Shown: positions 33,258 through 42,431 of the stretch, piece by piece
Layout of the letters: each line of letters opens with the position of its first letter
Position numbering within the stretch: position 1 is the first letter of the stretch
Assembly: GCF_900156335.1 (NCBI RefSeq)
Contig: NZ_FTMZ01000002.1
Location: forward strand, 124,001-188,000
From: Sphaerotilus natans
GTDB taxonomy: Bacteria; Pseudomonadota; Gammaproteobacteria; Burkholderiales; Burkholderiaceae_C
Reading direction: 5' to 3'
Length of the DNA: 64,000 bases
Notes under the pieces: model-generated
The model's input: only the letters and a program-made list of their open reading frames with translations
Databases searched by the model: none
Told to the model about the DNA's origin: nothing
Made by a program: the position numbers and the translations under genes

Positions 33258-35606
33258 TCAGGGCCGGCCCAGCATCAGCGTGATGCCGGCACGCCCCTGC
33301 GGCGCCCAAGTCAGACCCAGGTAGAGCGGCCCGATGCCGGTGTCGGCCGCCAGGAAGGCGCTGGTGCCCCAGCGCAGCGGCGTCAGGCGCATCTCGCGCG
33401 GCAGGGCCCAGGCATTGCCGGCCTCCAGCGTCATGCCGGCGAAGACGCCGCGGGTCAGCACCGGCCGGCCGGTCAGTCGCACCTGCCAGGTCAGCCGGCC
33501 CAGCAGCACCCCGTCGCCGGAGAGCTGATCGGTCTCGTAGCCGGAGAGCTGGTGAAAGCCGCCGAGCGTGTAGTGCCCCGGCGCGCCGTCGACCTGCGAC
33601 TGGCGCGCCGCCCGCAGCTTCAGCGTCAGATCGACGGTGTGGCGGCCGCGACTGGCCACCTCCGCCAGATCGAGCTCGAGCCGGTGAAAGCGCCGCTGCG
33701 CCGCCTCCAGCGCCAGCTCGTCGAGGCGGCGCCGGCCGGTCTGCGCCTCCAGCCTCAGCCGCCAGCCGCTGCGCGGAAAGACCGCATGATCGAGCTGGTC
33801 CATCACCAGGGTGCTGCGCAGCGCCTCCTCGCGGGCATGGAGGGACTGCAGCGCCACGCTGCCGGTCTCGGTGCGCACGGTGTAGGCGCTTTCCGGCTGG
33901 ATGCGCAACATCTGCCGTACCAGACCGATGCGCCATTCGCCCAGCTCGCCCAGCGGCTGGCCCAGGTCGATGCCCACGCCCAGGCTGCCGCGCACATGGC
34001 GGCCGAGCACCTCGGGGTCACCGCCGTCCTGGTCCGGCCCGATCGTGCGGTAGGTGGTCTGCCGGCGCCGGGACAGATCGGTCGAGAGCGCGACGAACCA
34101 GTCGCTGGCCGGGCCGCTGCCGGCGCCCAGCGGCACATAGAGCTCGCTGAACCAGCGCGGCACCGAGCCGAGCTGCACCCGGTTGCGCCACTCGCTGCCG
34201 GCCTCGTCGAGCCAGTGGCGGTTGTGGCTGAGCTGGATGTTGAACTCGCCCTGGCCGGCGAAGTCGCTCTGCAGCGCCAGACCGAGCCGGAAATAGTTCG
34301 GCCCCCAGGGCTTCTCGGCCAGCCGGTAGACCAGGCCGGCGCCGGCGGGCAGGTCCTCGACCCGGTAGTCGACCTGCATGTAGTCGCCGCTGGCAGCCAG
34401 CACCCGGCTGTCGCGCTCGGCCCCTGCCACCGTGAAGTCCTGGCCCGGGCGCACTGCCAGCACCGGGGCCAGACGCTGCGGCTGCGTCAGCTCCTGGCCC
34501 TCGAAGCGCACCGAGGCGATCGGCTCGGGCGGATCCTGCGGCCGCGCCTGGGCGCGGCGGTGCGCCTGCCAGTCGGTCTCGTTCAGGCGCAGCGCGGCCA
34601 GCTGCGGCAGCATGCGCTCGGCATGCTCGCGTCCGGCCGCCACCAGATCGGCGGCACGGTCGAAGCTGGCCGAGGTCAGCCGGCCCAGCGGCGGCGCGAT
34701 CAGCAGATCCTGGCGCGGATCGAGCCGCGCCAGCGAGCGCTGCACGTTCTGCTCGGTCAGGATGTTGATCATCTGCGTGGTCACGCCGGTGACCGTGCCC
34801 AGCGTCTCGCGCCCGGCCAGCGGCGTGCCGATGTTGACCGCGATGATGCGGTCGACCCCCATCGCGCGGGCCACGTCGACCGGCAGGTTGTCGACCAGCC
34901 CGCCGTCGCCCAGGATGCGCCCGTCGACCTCGATCGGCGCGAACAGGCCGGGCACCGACATGCTCGCGCGCAGCGCCTGCGCCAGGTCGCCGTCGCGGAA
35001 GACCACCGCCTCGCCGCTCTCCATGTCGGTGGCGACCGCGCGGAAGGGAATCGGCAGGCCGTCGAAGCTCGGCGCGCGGCGCACCGCCAGCGTGTGGCGG
35101 CGCAGCAGCAGCTCGAGCTCGCGGCTCGACACCGAGCCGATCGGCAGCATCGGATCGCCCCCCAGCCGGCTCAGGCCGACCTCGATCGCCGGGGAGATCT
35201 CGAAGTCCTCCTCCTTGCGGCGCTGGCCGAGGCTCTCGCGCGGCAGCCGGGTGGCGAACATCGCACCCCAGTCGATCGCGCCGAGCTCGCGGCGCATCTC
35301 CTCGGCGCCCATGCCGCTGGCGTAGAGCCCGCCGATGATGGCGCCCATCGAGGTGCCGGCGATCGCGTCGACCGGGATGCGCTCGCGCTCGAGCACCTCC
35401 AGCACGCCCACATGCGCCAGGCCGCGCGCACCGCCGCCCGACAGCACCAGGCCGATGCGCGGGCGCCCGAGCGCCGGCCCGACCAGGGTGTCGACCTCGG
35501 GGTCGCCGCCGGACACGCCCGCAGGCATCTGCGCGTGCACGGCGGAGCTCAGCAGGGCCAGCACGACGCCCAGCAGGCGCGCGCACCAGGATCTTGATCC
35601 GATCAT
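33258..35606 (-). CDS. Patatin-like phospholipase with POTRA and outer-membrane beta-barrel (PlpD-like)
   Basis: 782 residues. Signal peptide to about residue 25 (AVHA-QM). Patatin domain: oxyanion GGGARG (57-62), nucleophile S86 in GTSMG, catalytic D234 in DGG. Residues ~310-385 look like a POTRA module and the last ~400 residues alternate polar and hydrophobic in beta-strand fashion, ending with aromatic-poor strand GRAGITLMLGRP. This is the architecture of type Vd autotransporters and RssA/YjjU-like lipases such as PlpD: a lipase passed through its own barrel. Convergent with the LacI gene. Confidence 0.9.
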   Translation of the reverse strand: MIGSRSWCARLLGVVLALLSSAVHAQMPAGVSGGDPEVDTLVGPALGRPRIGLVLSGGGARGLAHVGVLEVLERERIPVDAIAGTSMGAIIGGLYASGMGAEEMRRELGAIDWGAMFATRLPRESLGQRRKEEDFEISPAIEVGLSRLGGDPMLPIGSVSSRELELLLRRHTLAVRRAPSFDGLPIPFRAVATDMESGEAVVFRDGDLAQALRASMSVPGLFAPIEVDGRILGDGGLVDNLPVDVARAMGVDRIIAVNIGTPLAGRETLGTVTGVTTQMINILTEQNVQRSLARLDPRQDLLIAPPLGRLTSASFDRAADLVAAGREHAERMLPQLAALRLNETDWQAHRRAQARPQDPPEPIASVRFEGQELTQPQRLAPVLAVRPGQDFTVAGAERDSRVLAASGDYMQVDYRVEDLPAGAGLVYRLAEKPWGPNYFRLGLALQSDFAGQGEFNIQLSHNRHWLDEAGSEWRNRVQLGSVPRWFSELYVPLGAGSGPASDWFVALSTDLSRRRQTTYRTIGPDQDGGDPEVLGRHVRGSLGVGIDLGQPLGELGEWRIGLVRQMLRIQPESAYTVRTETGSVALQSLHAREEALRSTLVMDQLDHAVFPRSGWRLRLEAQTGRRRLDELALEAAQRRFHRLELDLAEVASRGRHTVDLTLKLRAARQSQVDGAPGHYTLGGFHQLSGYETDQLSGDGVLLGRLTWQVRLTGRPVLTRGVFAGMTLEAGNAWALPREMRLTPLRWGTSAFLAADTGIGPLYLGLTWAPQGRAGITLMLGRP

Positions 35607-35679
35607 GGGCGCCGATTGTGCCGGTGCCCGGACCCCCTGATCAGCGGGAATCGGAGCGAATCAGAACGAATCAGAGCGC

Positions 35680-36114
35680 TCAGAGCGTGCCGGCAGCGCT
35701 GCGGCCGCCGCGCCGCTCCCGCAAGGTCTCGCAGCCGATGCAGCGCAGCGCCTGCGGCTGCACCTGCAGCCGCTCGAAGGCGATCGCGGCGCCGCAGTCC
35801 TCGCACAGGCCGTAGTCGCCCTCGGCGCCGGCTTCCAGGCGCTGCAGCGCCTGGCCGATCGCGGCCAGCTCGAGCCGCTCCTGATCGGTGAAGGCCAGAT
35901 CGACCTCGCGGTCGGCCGCATGCTCGCGCAGATCGTCGCGGCCCTGCTGCAGCACCTCATGCGCATGCTGGGCGCGGCTGGCCCCGCCGGTGTGCAGCGC
36001 CAGCGAGTCCAGCAGCGCCTGGCGACGCGCCAGCAGCACCTCGCGCAGCGAACCCCGCTGCGCGGCATCCAGCGCGGCACCGGTGGAAACGGGGGAACAG
36101 GCAAGCGTGGTCAT
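35680..36114 (-). CDS. DksA/TraR-family zinc-finger protein
   Basis: 144 residues. C-terminal four-cysteine zinc finger C104-x2-C107 ... C125-x2-C128 (CEDCG, CIGCE) after a helical coiled-coil-like region (RRQALLDSLALHTGGASRA ... EHAADREVDLAFTDQERLEL). DksA-type proteins bind the RNA polymerase secondary channel; this short member lacks the full DksA coiled-coil tip DxxDxA signature, so it is a DksA2/TraR-like relative. Start at 36114 favoured over longer upstream in-frame codons. Confidence 0.82.
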   Translation of the reverse strand: MTTLACSPVSTGAALDAAQRGSLREVLLARRQALLDSLALHTGGASRAQHAHEVLQQGRDDLREHAADREVDLAFTDQERLELAAIGQALQRLEAGAEGDYGLCEDCGAAIAFERLQVQPQALRCIGCETLRERRGGRSAAGTL

Positions 36115-36320
36115 GGCGTCGGATCTCCTGGACAGCGGCGAGCAGCACCCGCCTGGCGACCATCGTCGCACCGTCGCGGTGCGGCCAGACTGATCCCGCT
36201 CAAGCTGCATGACCTGCGCCAGGCAGACTGCCCCGGCCTGCGCGGGCAGCCTGCCCGGGACATCCGGCCCGCACGCACGCTCCAATCCCGGCGTGACCCA
36301 CCCCCAAGAGGAGACTGCCC

Positions 36321-36752
36321 ATGCCCCCCGCCCGCTTCGATGACCGCCAGGTGCGCTGGATGCCCTTCGGCGACATGCCGCACTTCCTGTTCTCGATCCT
36401 GCACATCGACGAGCCGCGCGGCATCGCCGACGTGCTGTTCCGCTTCTCGGCCGGGCAGCAGATCGTGCTGCACCGCCACCTCGCGGCCAACCACACCTTC
36501 GTGATCCAGGGCGAACACCGGCTGTACGAGGCCGACGGCGCGCTGCGCGAGATCCGCCCGGCCGGCACGCTGACCGTCTCGCCCGCCAGCGAGGTGCCGC
36601 ACCGCGAGGGCGGCGGCCCGGACCAGGACGCGATCGTGCTGTTCAGCATGCGCCCGGAGCCCGGCCAGAAGCTCTACGAGATCCTGGCCGACGACGGCAC
36701 GGTGATCGCCGACATCACGCTCGACACGCTGCGCGCCATTCGCGCTGCCTAG
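36321..36752 (+). CDS. Cupin-domain protein
   Basis: 143 residues. A single cupin barrel with metal-binding histidines in IVLHRHLAANHTFVIQGEHR and VPHREGGG. Metal-dependent enzymes or sensors of this family include ChrR-like anti-sigma relatives and small dioxygenases; no further specification is possible. AAGAGGAGA ribosome binding site 9 bases upstream. It is 23 bases before the flavoprotein gene, so they are probably co-transcribed. Confidence 0.82.
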   Translation: MPPARFDDRQVRWMPFGDMPHFLFSILHIDEPRGIADVLFRFSAGQQIVLHRHLAANHTFVIQGEHRLYEADGALREIRPAGTLTVSPASEVPHREGGGPDQDAIVLFSMRPEPGQKLYEILADDGTVIADITLDTLRAIRAA

Positions 36753-36775
36753 TCGCGCTGCCTAGAATCGGGCTC

Positions 36776-38023
36776 ATGCTGAGCCTGCCCGAACCCGCCC
36801 CCGCCGGCACGCTGCCGGATGCCTGCGACGTGCTGATCATCGGTGCCGGCCCGTCCGGCAGCGCCTGCGCCACGGTGCTGGCCGGCGCGGGGCTGCAGGT
36901 CTGCCTGGTCGACCAGCATGACTTTCCCCGGGACAAGGTCTGCGGCGACGGGCTGATCCCGGACGCCCACGCGGCGCTGGCCCGGCTGGGCCTGCTCGAC
37001 GAGGTGATGCGCCATGCGACGCGGGTCAGCCATGTGCGCTGCGTGGCGCCGCGTGGCGGGCAGGTCGACGTGCCCGGCACGCTGGCGGTGCTGCCGCGCC
37101 GGCAGCTCGATTTCCTGCTGGCGCGGCATGCCGAGCGCGCCGGCGCGCGGCGGGTCACGCCGGTGCGCTTCGATGCGGTGATCGAGGCCGGCGGCCGGGT
37201 CGTCGGCGCGCGGCTGCGCCAGGGCGACCTGACGCACGAGGTGTGCGCGCGCTGGGTGGTGCTGGCCACCGGCGCCACGGTCGGGCCGATGGTCGCCACC
37301 GGCCTGTGCACCCGGCGCACGCCCAGCGGCATCGCGCTGCGCGGCCATGTGCGCAATCCGGCGCTGGCCGGGCAGCTCGCGACGATGGACGTCGTCTGGG
37401 ACCGCGCGCTGCGCCCGGGCTACGGCTGGATCTTCCCCTGCGGCGAGGCGACCTGGAACATCGGCGTGGGCGCCTTCTTCCGCCGCGGCGACGACGGCCG
37501 TGACCGCGCCGCCGACGCCAACCTGCGCCAGATGTTCGACGACTTCACCCGGGTCTACGAGCCGGCGCGCCGGCTGATGGACGGCGGCGAGCTGCTGGGC
37601 GGCCTGAAGGGCGCGCCGCTGCGCTGCACGCTCGAGGGCGCACGGCACGAGGGCCGCGCCGGCCTGATCGCCACCGGCGAGGCGCTCGGCTCGACCTACG
37701 ACTTCACCGGCGAGGGCATCGGCAAGGCGCTCGAGACCGGCATCCTGGCCGCCGACACGCTGCTGGCGGGCGAGCGCGCCGGCCAGGACGAAGCGGCGAT
37801 CCGGCAGGACTACGCGACCCGGCTGGCGGCGCTGAAGCCGAAGTTCGCGCTCTACGAGCGCGCCAACAGCGTCAACCGCCACCCCTGGCTAGCCGATCTG
37901 GTGATCTGGCGCGCCCGCCGCAGCCCGCGACTGCTGCAGCGCATGAGCGGCGTGCTCGACGAGACCGCCAATCCCGGCCATCTGGTGTCGCTGCGCGGCA
38001 TGCTGCGGCTGCTGACCCGCTGA
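36776..38023 (+). CDS. FAD-dependent geranylgeranyl-reductase-family oxidoreductase
   Basis: 415 residues. FAD motif IIGAGPSGSACA at about 21-32, then KVCGDGLIPDAHAALARLG, a hallmark of the geranylgeranyl reductase/FixC-like superfamily, and GAFFRRG plus GLIATGEALGSTYDFTGEGI near the C-terminus. Probably reduces or hydroxylates an isoprenoid or aromatic substrate with NAD(P)H; substrate unknown. Immediately downstream of the cupin gene. Confidence 0.88.
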   Translation: MLSLPEPAPAGTLPDACDVLIIGAGPSGSACATVLAGAGLQVCLVDQHDFPRDKVCGDGLIPDAHAALARLGLLDEVMRHATRVSHVRCVAPRGGQVDVPGTLAVLPRRQLDFLLARHAERAGARRVTPVRFDAVIEAGGRVVGARLRQGDLTHEVCARWVVLATGATVGPMVATGLCTRRTPSGIALRGHVRNPALAGQLATMDVVWDRALRPGYGWIFPCGEATWNIGVGAFFRRGDDGRDRAADANLRQMFDDFTRVYEPARRLMDGGELLGGLKGAPLRCTLEGARHEGRAGLIATGEALGSTYDFTGEGIGKALETGILAADTLLAGERAGQDEAAIRQDYATRLAALKPKFALYERANSVNRHPWLADLVIWRARRSPRLLQRMSGVLDETANPGHLVSLRGMLRLLTR

Positions 38024-38093
38024 CCCGCTGAGCGGATCGCCGGCACGGGCCACCCCGCCCGGTCGCGGGCTCCAGTTTCCGGCGCCACGGCCG

Positions 38094-40445
38094 ATGTCCC
38101 GCCAGGGACAGACGGGCCTCGGCCCCGGCATCATGAGCAGCACACCGCACCCGCCCCAGGCCGACGACGCCTGGGAGCGCAGCCTGATCGACATGCACTA
38201 CGAGGAGTCGCCGCTGACGCTCGGCTCCGGCATGGTCGTGGCCGCGGCCGTCGGTCTGGTGATCCACGACTCGGTGCCGGGCCTGGCCCTGCCGGCCTGG
38301 GTGCTGGTGGCCGAGCTGGTGATGGCCTCGCGCCTGGCGCTGACCTGGTTCTATCTGCGCGGTGGCGGCCGGCTGCGCTGGCGCAGCCCCACATGGCGCC
38401 GCATCGCGCTGGGGCAGACGGTCTTCAGCGGTCTGGCCTGGGGTGCGCTGGGCCTGTTCTTCGACCAGAGCGCCAACCCGCTGCACCAGATCATCATCCT
38501 GTTCACGCTGATGGGCGTGTGTGCCGGCAGCGCCGCGCTGACCGGCATGGTCAAGGGCACGCTGCCCATCTTCGGCACGCTGGCGCTCGGGCCGCTGTCG
38601 GTCCTGCTGGTGCTGCGCGGCGACACCGCCCACCTCTTCCTGGGCCTGGCGCTGCTGTGGTATCTGCACCTGGTGATGGTCAAGGGCCCGGGGCGCACCG
38701 GTCGGGCGATGCAGGCGCTGCATGACGGCCGGCGCGACCGCGAGCTGCTGGTCAGCCGGCTCGAGGATGCCGAGCGGGTCGGCCGCATGGGCCATGTGCT
38801 GTGGGACCACCAGGCCCGCACCGCGACGCTGTCGGCGCATGCGCGGCGCCAGTTCGGCATCGACAGCCAGACGGTCGGCGACCTGTCGCCGCTGTGGGCC
38901 CGCGTCGTCGCCAGCGACCGCGACCGGGTGCAGACGCTGACCCGCGAGGCGATGCAGCGCGGCGAGGCCGAGCTGCACTTCGACACCCGCATCGACGGCC
39001 CCGACGGCCTGCGCGACCTGCGTGTCGTGCACCGCTTCGAGTACGGGGCGGACGGGCGCGCGCGCTTCACGATGACGACGACGCAGGACATCACCGAGCT
39101 GAAGACCACCCAGCGCGACCTGCACGACCTGGCCTTCCGCGACACGCTGACCGGCCTGATCAACCGCGCCGGCTTCCAGGCGCGGCTGCGCGCGCAGCCG
39201 GTCAGCTCGGTGCTGATGCTGGACCTGGACCATTTCAAGAACGTCAACGACACGCTCGGCCATGCCGCCGGCGACCGGCTGCTGGTCGCCGCGGCGCAGC
39301 GCCTGCTGCACTGCCTGCGCGATCGCGACACGGTGGCACGCCTGGGCGGCGACGAGTTCGCGGTGCTGACGCACAACGCGCCCGGACGCGAGACGCTCGA
39401 GCGCATCGCCCGGCGCCTCGTCGAGGCGCTGTCGCAGCCCTACGAGATCGACGGCCAGCAGGTCTTCGTGTCGGCCAGCATCGGCATCGCCACGGTGGGC
39501 GAAGGCCAGACGCTGTCGGAGCCGGAGCTGCTGATGCGCCAGGCCGACACCGCGCTGTTCGAAGCCAAGGCACGCGGCCGCGCACGCCACGAGTTCCACT
39601 CGGAATCGCTGTCGGAGCGCGCGCGCGAGCGTCTCGCGCTCGAGGCCGACCTGCGCCGCGCGATCGCCGAGGGCCAGTTCGAGCTGCACTACCAGCCCAA
39701 GGTCGGCCTGGGCGACGCGCACATCGTCGGCGCCGAGGCGCTGCTGCGCTGGAAGCATCCGGTGCGCGGCATGGTGCCGCCCGACCGCTTCATCCCGGTG
39801 GCCGAGGACTGCGGCCTGATCGTGCCGATCGGCACCTGGGTGCTGCAGCAGGCCTGCGCCGCCGCGGCCGCCTGGAACCGCGATCGCCCGGCCGGCGACC
39901 TGCTGCGCATCGCGATCAACCTGTCGCCGCGCCAGTTCATGAACCATGACCTGGTGCAGACGGTGCGCGACGCGCTCGACGCCAGCGCCTGCCGCCCGGA
40001 GTGGATCGAGCTGGAGATCACCGAGCGGCTGCTGCTCGACGAGCGCAACCAGGCCGAGGACATTCTCAACGGCCTGCGCGCGCTGGGCCTGACGCTGGCG
40101 ATCGACGACTTCGGCACCGGCTACTCGGCACTGGGCTACCTGACGCGCTACCCGATCGGCACGCTGAAGATCGACAAGTCCTTCATGCGCGACATCACCA
40201 CCCGGCCGGACCGCGCCGGCATCGTGCGCGCGATCATCCTGATGGGCCACAGCCTGAAGCTCGGCCTGGTCGCCGAAGGCGTCGAGACCGAGGAGCAGGC
40301 CACCTTCCTGCGCGAGCAGGGCTGCGAGCTGGCGCAGGGCTGGCTCTACGGCCGCCCGATGCCGCCGCAGGCCTTCGGCGAGCATGTGGCGGCGCAGCGC
40401 GTGCCGGTCGGCCCGCTCAGTGCGGCGCCGCTGCAGGCGGCGTGA
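38094..40445 (+). CDS. GGDEF-EAL protein with membrane sensor domain
   Basis: 783 residues (an in-frame ATG at 38133 is equally plausible). N-terminal six-helix membrane sensor (about 45-200), then a PAS-like segment, a GGDEF domain with intact RLGGDEF (418-422) and an inhibitory I-site RDRD just before it, and an EAL domain with EALLR (548), NLSPRQF, ELEITE, IDDFGTGYSAL, KIDKSFM and EGVET, all catalytic elements present. Bifunctional c-di-GMP synthase and phosphodiesterase by sequence. 3-prime end overlaps the convergent metallopeptidase by 29 bases. Confidence 0.92.
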   Translation: MSRQGQTGLGPGIMSSTPHPPQADDAWERSLIDMHYEESPLTLGSGMVVAAAVGLVIHDSVPGLALPAWVLVAELVMASRLALTWFYLRGGGRLRWRSPTWRRIALGQTVFSGLAWGALGLFFDQSANPLHQIIILFTLMGVCAGSAALTGMVKGTLPIFGTLALGPLSVLLVLRGDTAHLFLGLALLWYLHLVMVKGPGRTGRAMQALHDGRRDRELLVSRLEDAERVGRMGHVLWDHQARTATLSAHARRQFGIDSQTVGDLSPLWARVVASDRDRVQTLTREAMQRGEAELHFDTRIDGPDGLRDLRVVHRFEYGADGRARFTMTTTQDITELKTTQRDLHDLAFRDTLTGLINRAGFQARLRAQPVSSVLMLDLDHFKNVNDTLGHAAGDRLLVAAAQRLLHCLRDRDTVARLGGDEFAVLTHNAPGRETLERIARRLVEALSQPYEIDGQQVFVSASIGIATVGEGQTLSEPELLMRQADTALFEAKARGRARHEFHSESLSERARERLALEADLRRAIAEGQFELHYQPKVGLGDAHIVGAEALLRWKHPVRGMVPPDRFIPVAEDCGLIVPIGTWVLQQACAAAAAWNRDRPAGDLLRIAINLSPRQFMNHDLVQTVRDALDASACRPEWIELEITERLLLDERNQAEDILNGLRALGLTLAIDDFGTGYSALGYLTRYPIGTLKIDKSFMRDITTRPDRAGIVRAIILMGHSLKLGLVAEGVETEEQATFLREQGCELAQGWLYGRPMPPQAFGEHVAAQRVPVGPLSAAPLQAA

Positions 40446-41622
40446 CGATGCGATGCACCAGGTGGAGCTTGCGCACCACCGCCGGCACCAGCACGAAGGG
40501 ATAGAAGTCCGGCACGCCCATGCTGCGCGACATCTCGTTGAGCAGCGCGGTCAGCTCGACCCAGGCGTTGACCAGGCGCAGGAACGCCGGGTCCGGCGTC
40601 TCCAGAACGTCCGCGCCGAACATCGCCACATCGACCTCGACATCGTCGGCATCCAGCCCGAAGCTCAGGCCGGTGTCGAGCGCGTCGACCATGTGCAGGT
40701 AGTGCGCCCAGGTCTCTGCCCAGTCCTCCCACGGGTGGCTGGCGGCATAGGCGCTGACATGCCACTGCGCCCAGTCCGGCGCCGGACCGCGCCGGTAATG
40801 GCGCTCCAGCGCCGCGCCGTAGTCGGCGCGCTCGTCGCCGAAGACGGCGCGGAAGGGCCCGATCCAGTCGCTGTCGGCCACCAGCCGGTCCCAGTAGTAA
40901 TGGCCGACCTCATGGCGCAGATGGCCCAGCAGCGTGCGGTAAGGCTCGCGCAGGCGGGCGCGGATCTGCTCGCGCACCGGGTCGTCGGCCTCGTCGACAT
41001 TGAGCGTGACGATGCCGCCGGCGTGGCCGGTCATCACCGGCATGCCGTCGACCGGGCGCAGGAAGTCGAAGGCCAGACCGCGCGTGCTGTCCTCGCCGCC
41101 GGCGCCCGCCAGGCGGGACTGCACCGGCAGCCCCAGCGCCAGCAGCTGCGACACCAGCCGGCGCTTGGCCAGCTCGATGCGGCCCCAGTCGCGCTGGTTG
41201 GCCTCGAAGGTCTGGTCCGGAATGATGCGGTTGAGCCGGCAGGCGATGCAGAACGCCGGCCGCTCGCCGGCGCCGGTGCGCTCCTCGTCGGGCACCAGCC
41301 AGTTGCAGCCGGCCGCCGACACCGCGTTGGCGCAGCGCCGCCAGCGCCGCGCCGAGCGCAGGTGCAGCGCCGAGGCCGGCCGCGCCTCCAGCCACAGGCT
41401 GGCGTCCTCGCGGTCAGGCTCCAGCGCCAGCAGCGTGCGCCCGGCCGGATCGAAGCCCAGACCGCGGCCGCAGCTCAGGCAGCGGCTGTTGCGGAAGAAC
41501 ACCGCCGCGCCGCACAGGCAGCGGTAGGCGCGTGGCGTGCGCGGCTGGCGCGGCGTGTGCCAGCGGTCGGCGATCTGTCGTCCCAGCCGGGACAGGAATC
41601 CGTCCATCCATCCGTCCATCAT
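40417..41622 (-). CDS. Zinc-ribbon putative metallopeptidase (HExxH; Peptidase_Mx-like)
   Basis: 401 residues from ATG 41622, which has GGGGAG 8 bases upstream; a GTG at 41640 would add six. N-terminal zinc ribbon C35-x-C37 ... C48-x2-C51, then a helical metalloprotease domain with HEVGH (H237, E238, H241) and a third-ligand candidate in HPWEDWAETWAHYLH (296-310). Known only as putative zinc-binding metallopeptidase; role unknown. A truncated, frameshifted relative lies at 18598-19000. Divergent from the glutamine amidotransferase gene. Confidence 0.85.
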   Translation of the reverse strand: MMDGWMDGFLSRLGRQIADRWHTPRQPRTPRAYRCLCGAAVFFRNSRCLSCGRGLGFDPAGRTLLALEPDREDASLWLEARPASALHLRSARRWRRCANAVSAAGCNWLVPDEERTGAGERPAFCIACRLNRIIPDQTFEANQRDWGRIELAKRRLVSQLLALGLPVQSRLAGAGGEDSTRGLAFDFLRPVDGMPVMTGHAGGIVTLNVDEADDPVREQIRARLREPYRTLLGHLRHEVGHYYWDRLVADSDWIGPFRAVFGDERADYGAALERHYRRGPAPDWAQWHVSAYAASHPWEDWAETWAHYLHMVDALDTGLSFGLDADDVEVDVAMFGADVLETPDPAFLRLVNAWVELTALLNEMSRSMGVPDFYPFVLVPAVVRKLHLVHRIVTPPAAAPH

Positions 41623-41675
41623 CCGCAGGCTCCCCGGCACTGAAAATCATGTCCGGCATGTTAGTGTCTCGGGCC

Positions 41676-42431
41676 ATGTGTCAGCTGCTCGGCCTCAACG
41701 CCAACACCCCGACCGATCTGGTCTTCAGCTTCACCGGCTTCGCCCACCGCGCGGTCGAGCACCGGGACGGCTTCGGCATCGCCTTCTTCGAGGGCGCGGG
41801 CCTGCGCCTGTTCGTCGATCACCAGAGCGCGGCCGAATCGCCGGTGGCGGCGATGATCCGCCACTACCCGATCCGCAGCCGCCACATCGTCACCCACATC
41901 CGCAAGGCCACCCAGGGCCGGGTCGCGCTGGAGAACACCCACCCCTTCGTGCGCGAGCTCTGGGGGCGCTACTGGGTCTTCGCCCACAACGGCAATCTGG
42001 TCGATTACCACCCCAAGCTGCACGCCAGCTTCCACCCGGTCGGCGACACCGACAGCGAGCGCGCCTTCTGCTGGCTGATGCAGGAGCTGGCGAAGAACCA
42101 CGCGCGCATGCCGAGCATCCCTGACCTGACGCAGACGCTGGCCGAGCTGGCCCCGCAGATCGCCCGCCACGGCACCTTCAACTTCCTGCTCAGCCAGGGC
42201 GAGGCGCTGTGGGCGCACTGCACCACCCAGCTGCACTACGTGCTGCGCCGCCACCCCTTCGCGGACGCGCAGCTGCAGGACGCCGACCTGACGGTCGACT
42301 TCGCCGAGCACACCACGCCGCAGGACCGCGTCGCCGTCATCGTCACCGAGCCGCTGACCACCAACGAGACCTGGGTGGCGCTGGCGCCGGGCGAGCTGGC
42401 GGTGTTCGTCGATGGAGACCGACTCGGATGA
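41676..42431 (+). CDS. Class II glutamine amidotransferase
   Basis: 251 residues. Cys2 is the N-terminal nucleophile (MCQLLGLNANTPTDLVFSF), followed by HRDGFGIAFF and THIRKATQG, FAHNGNL, characteristic Ntn-hydrolase segments of the YafJ/gamma-glutamyl-hercynylcysteine sulfoxide hydrolase-like group. Hydrolyses a gamma-glutamyl amide. Its stop overlaps the first permease start (ATGA), so it is translationally coupled to a peptide ABC transporter; perhaps it processes an imported gamma-glutamyl peptide (inference). Confidence 0.9.
   Translation: MCQLLGLNANTPTDLVFSFTGFAHRAVEHRDGFGIAFFEGAGLRLFVDHQSAAESPVAAMIRHYPIRSRHIVTHIRKATQGRVALENTHPFVRELWGRYWVFAHNGNLVDYHPKLHASFHPVGDTDSERAFCWLMQELAKNHARMPSIPDLTQTLAELAPQIARHGTFNFLLSQGEALWAHCTTQLHYVLRRHPFADAQLQDADLTVDFAEHTTPQDRVAVIVTEPLTTNETWVALAPGELAVFVDGDRLG

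Noticed and set aside
36192-36205. CTGAT-CCCG-CTCAA as an FNR box upstream of the cupin gene
   Set aside because: Only 8 of 10 consensus positions and not well placed for either neighbour.
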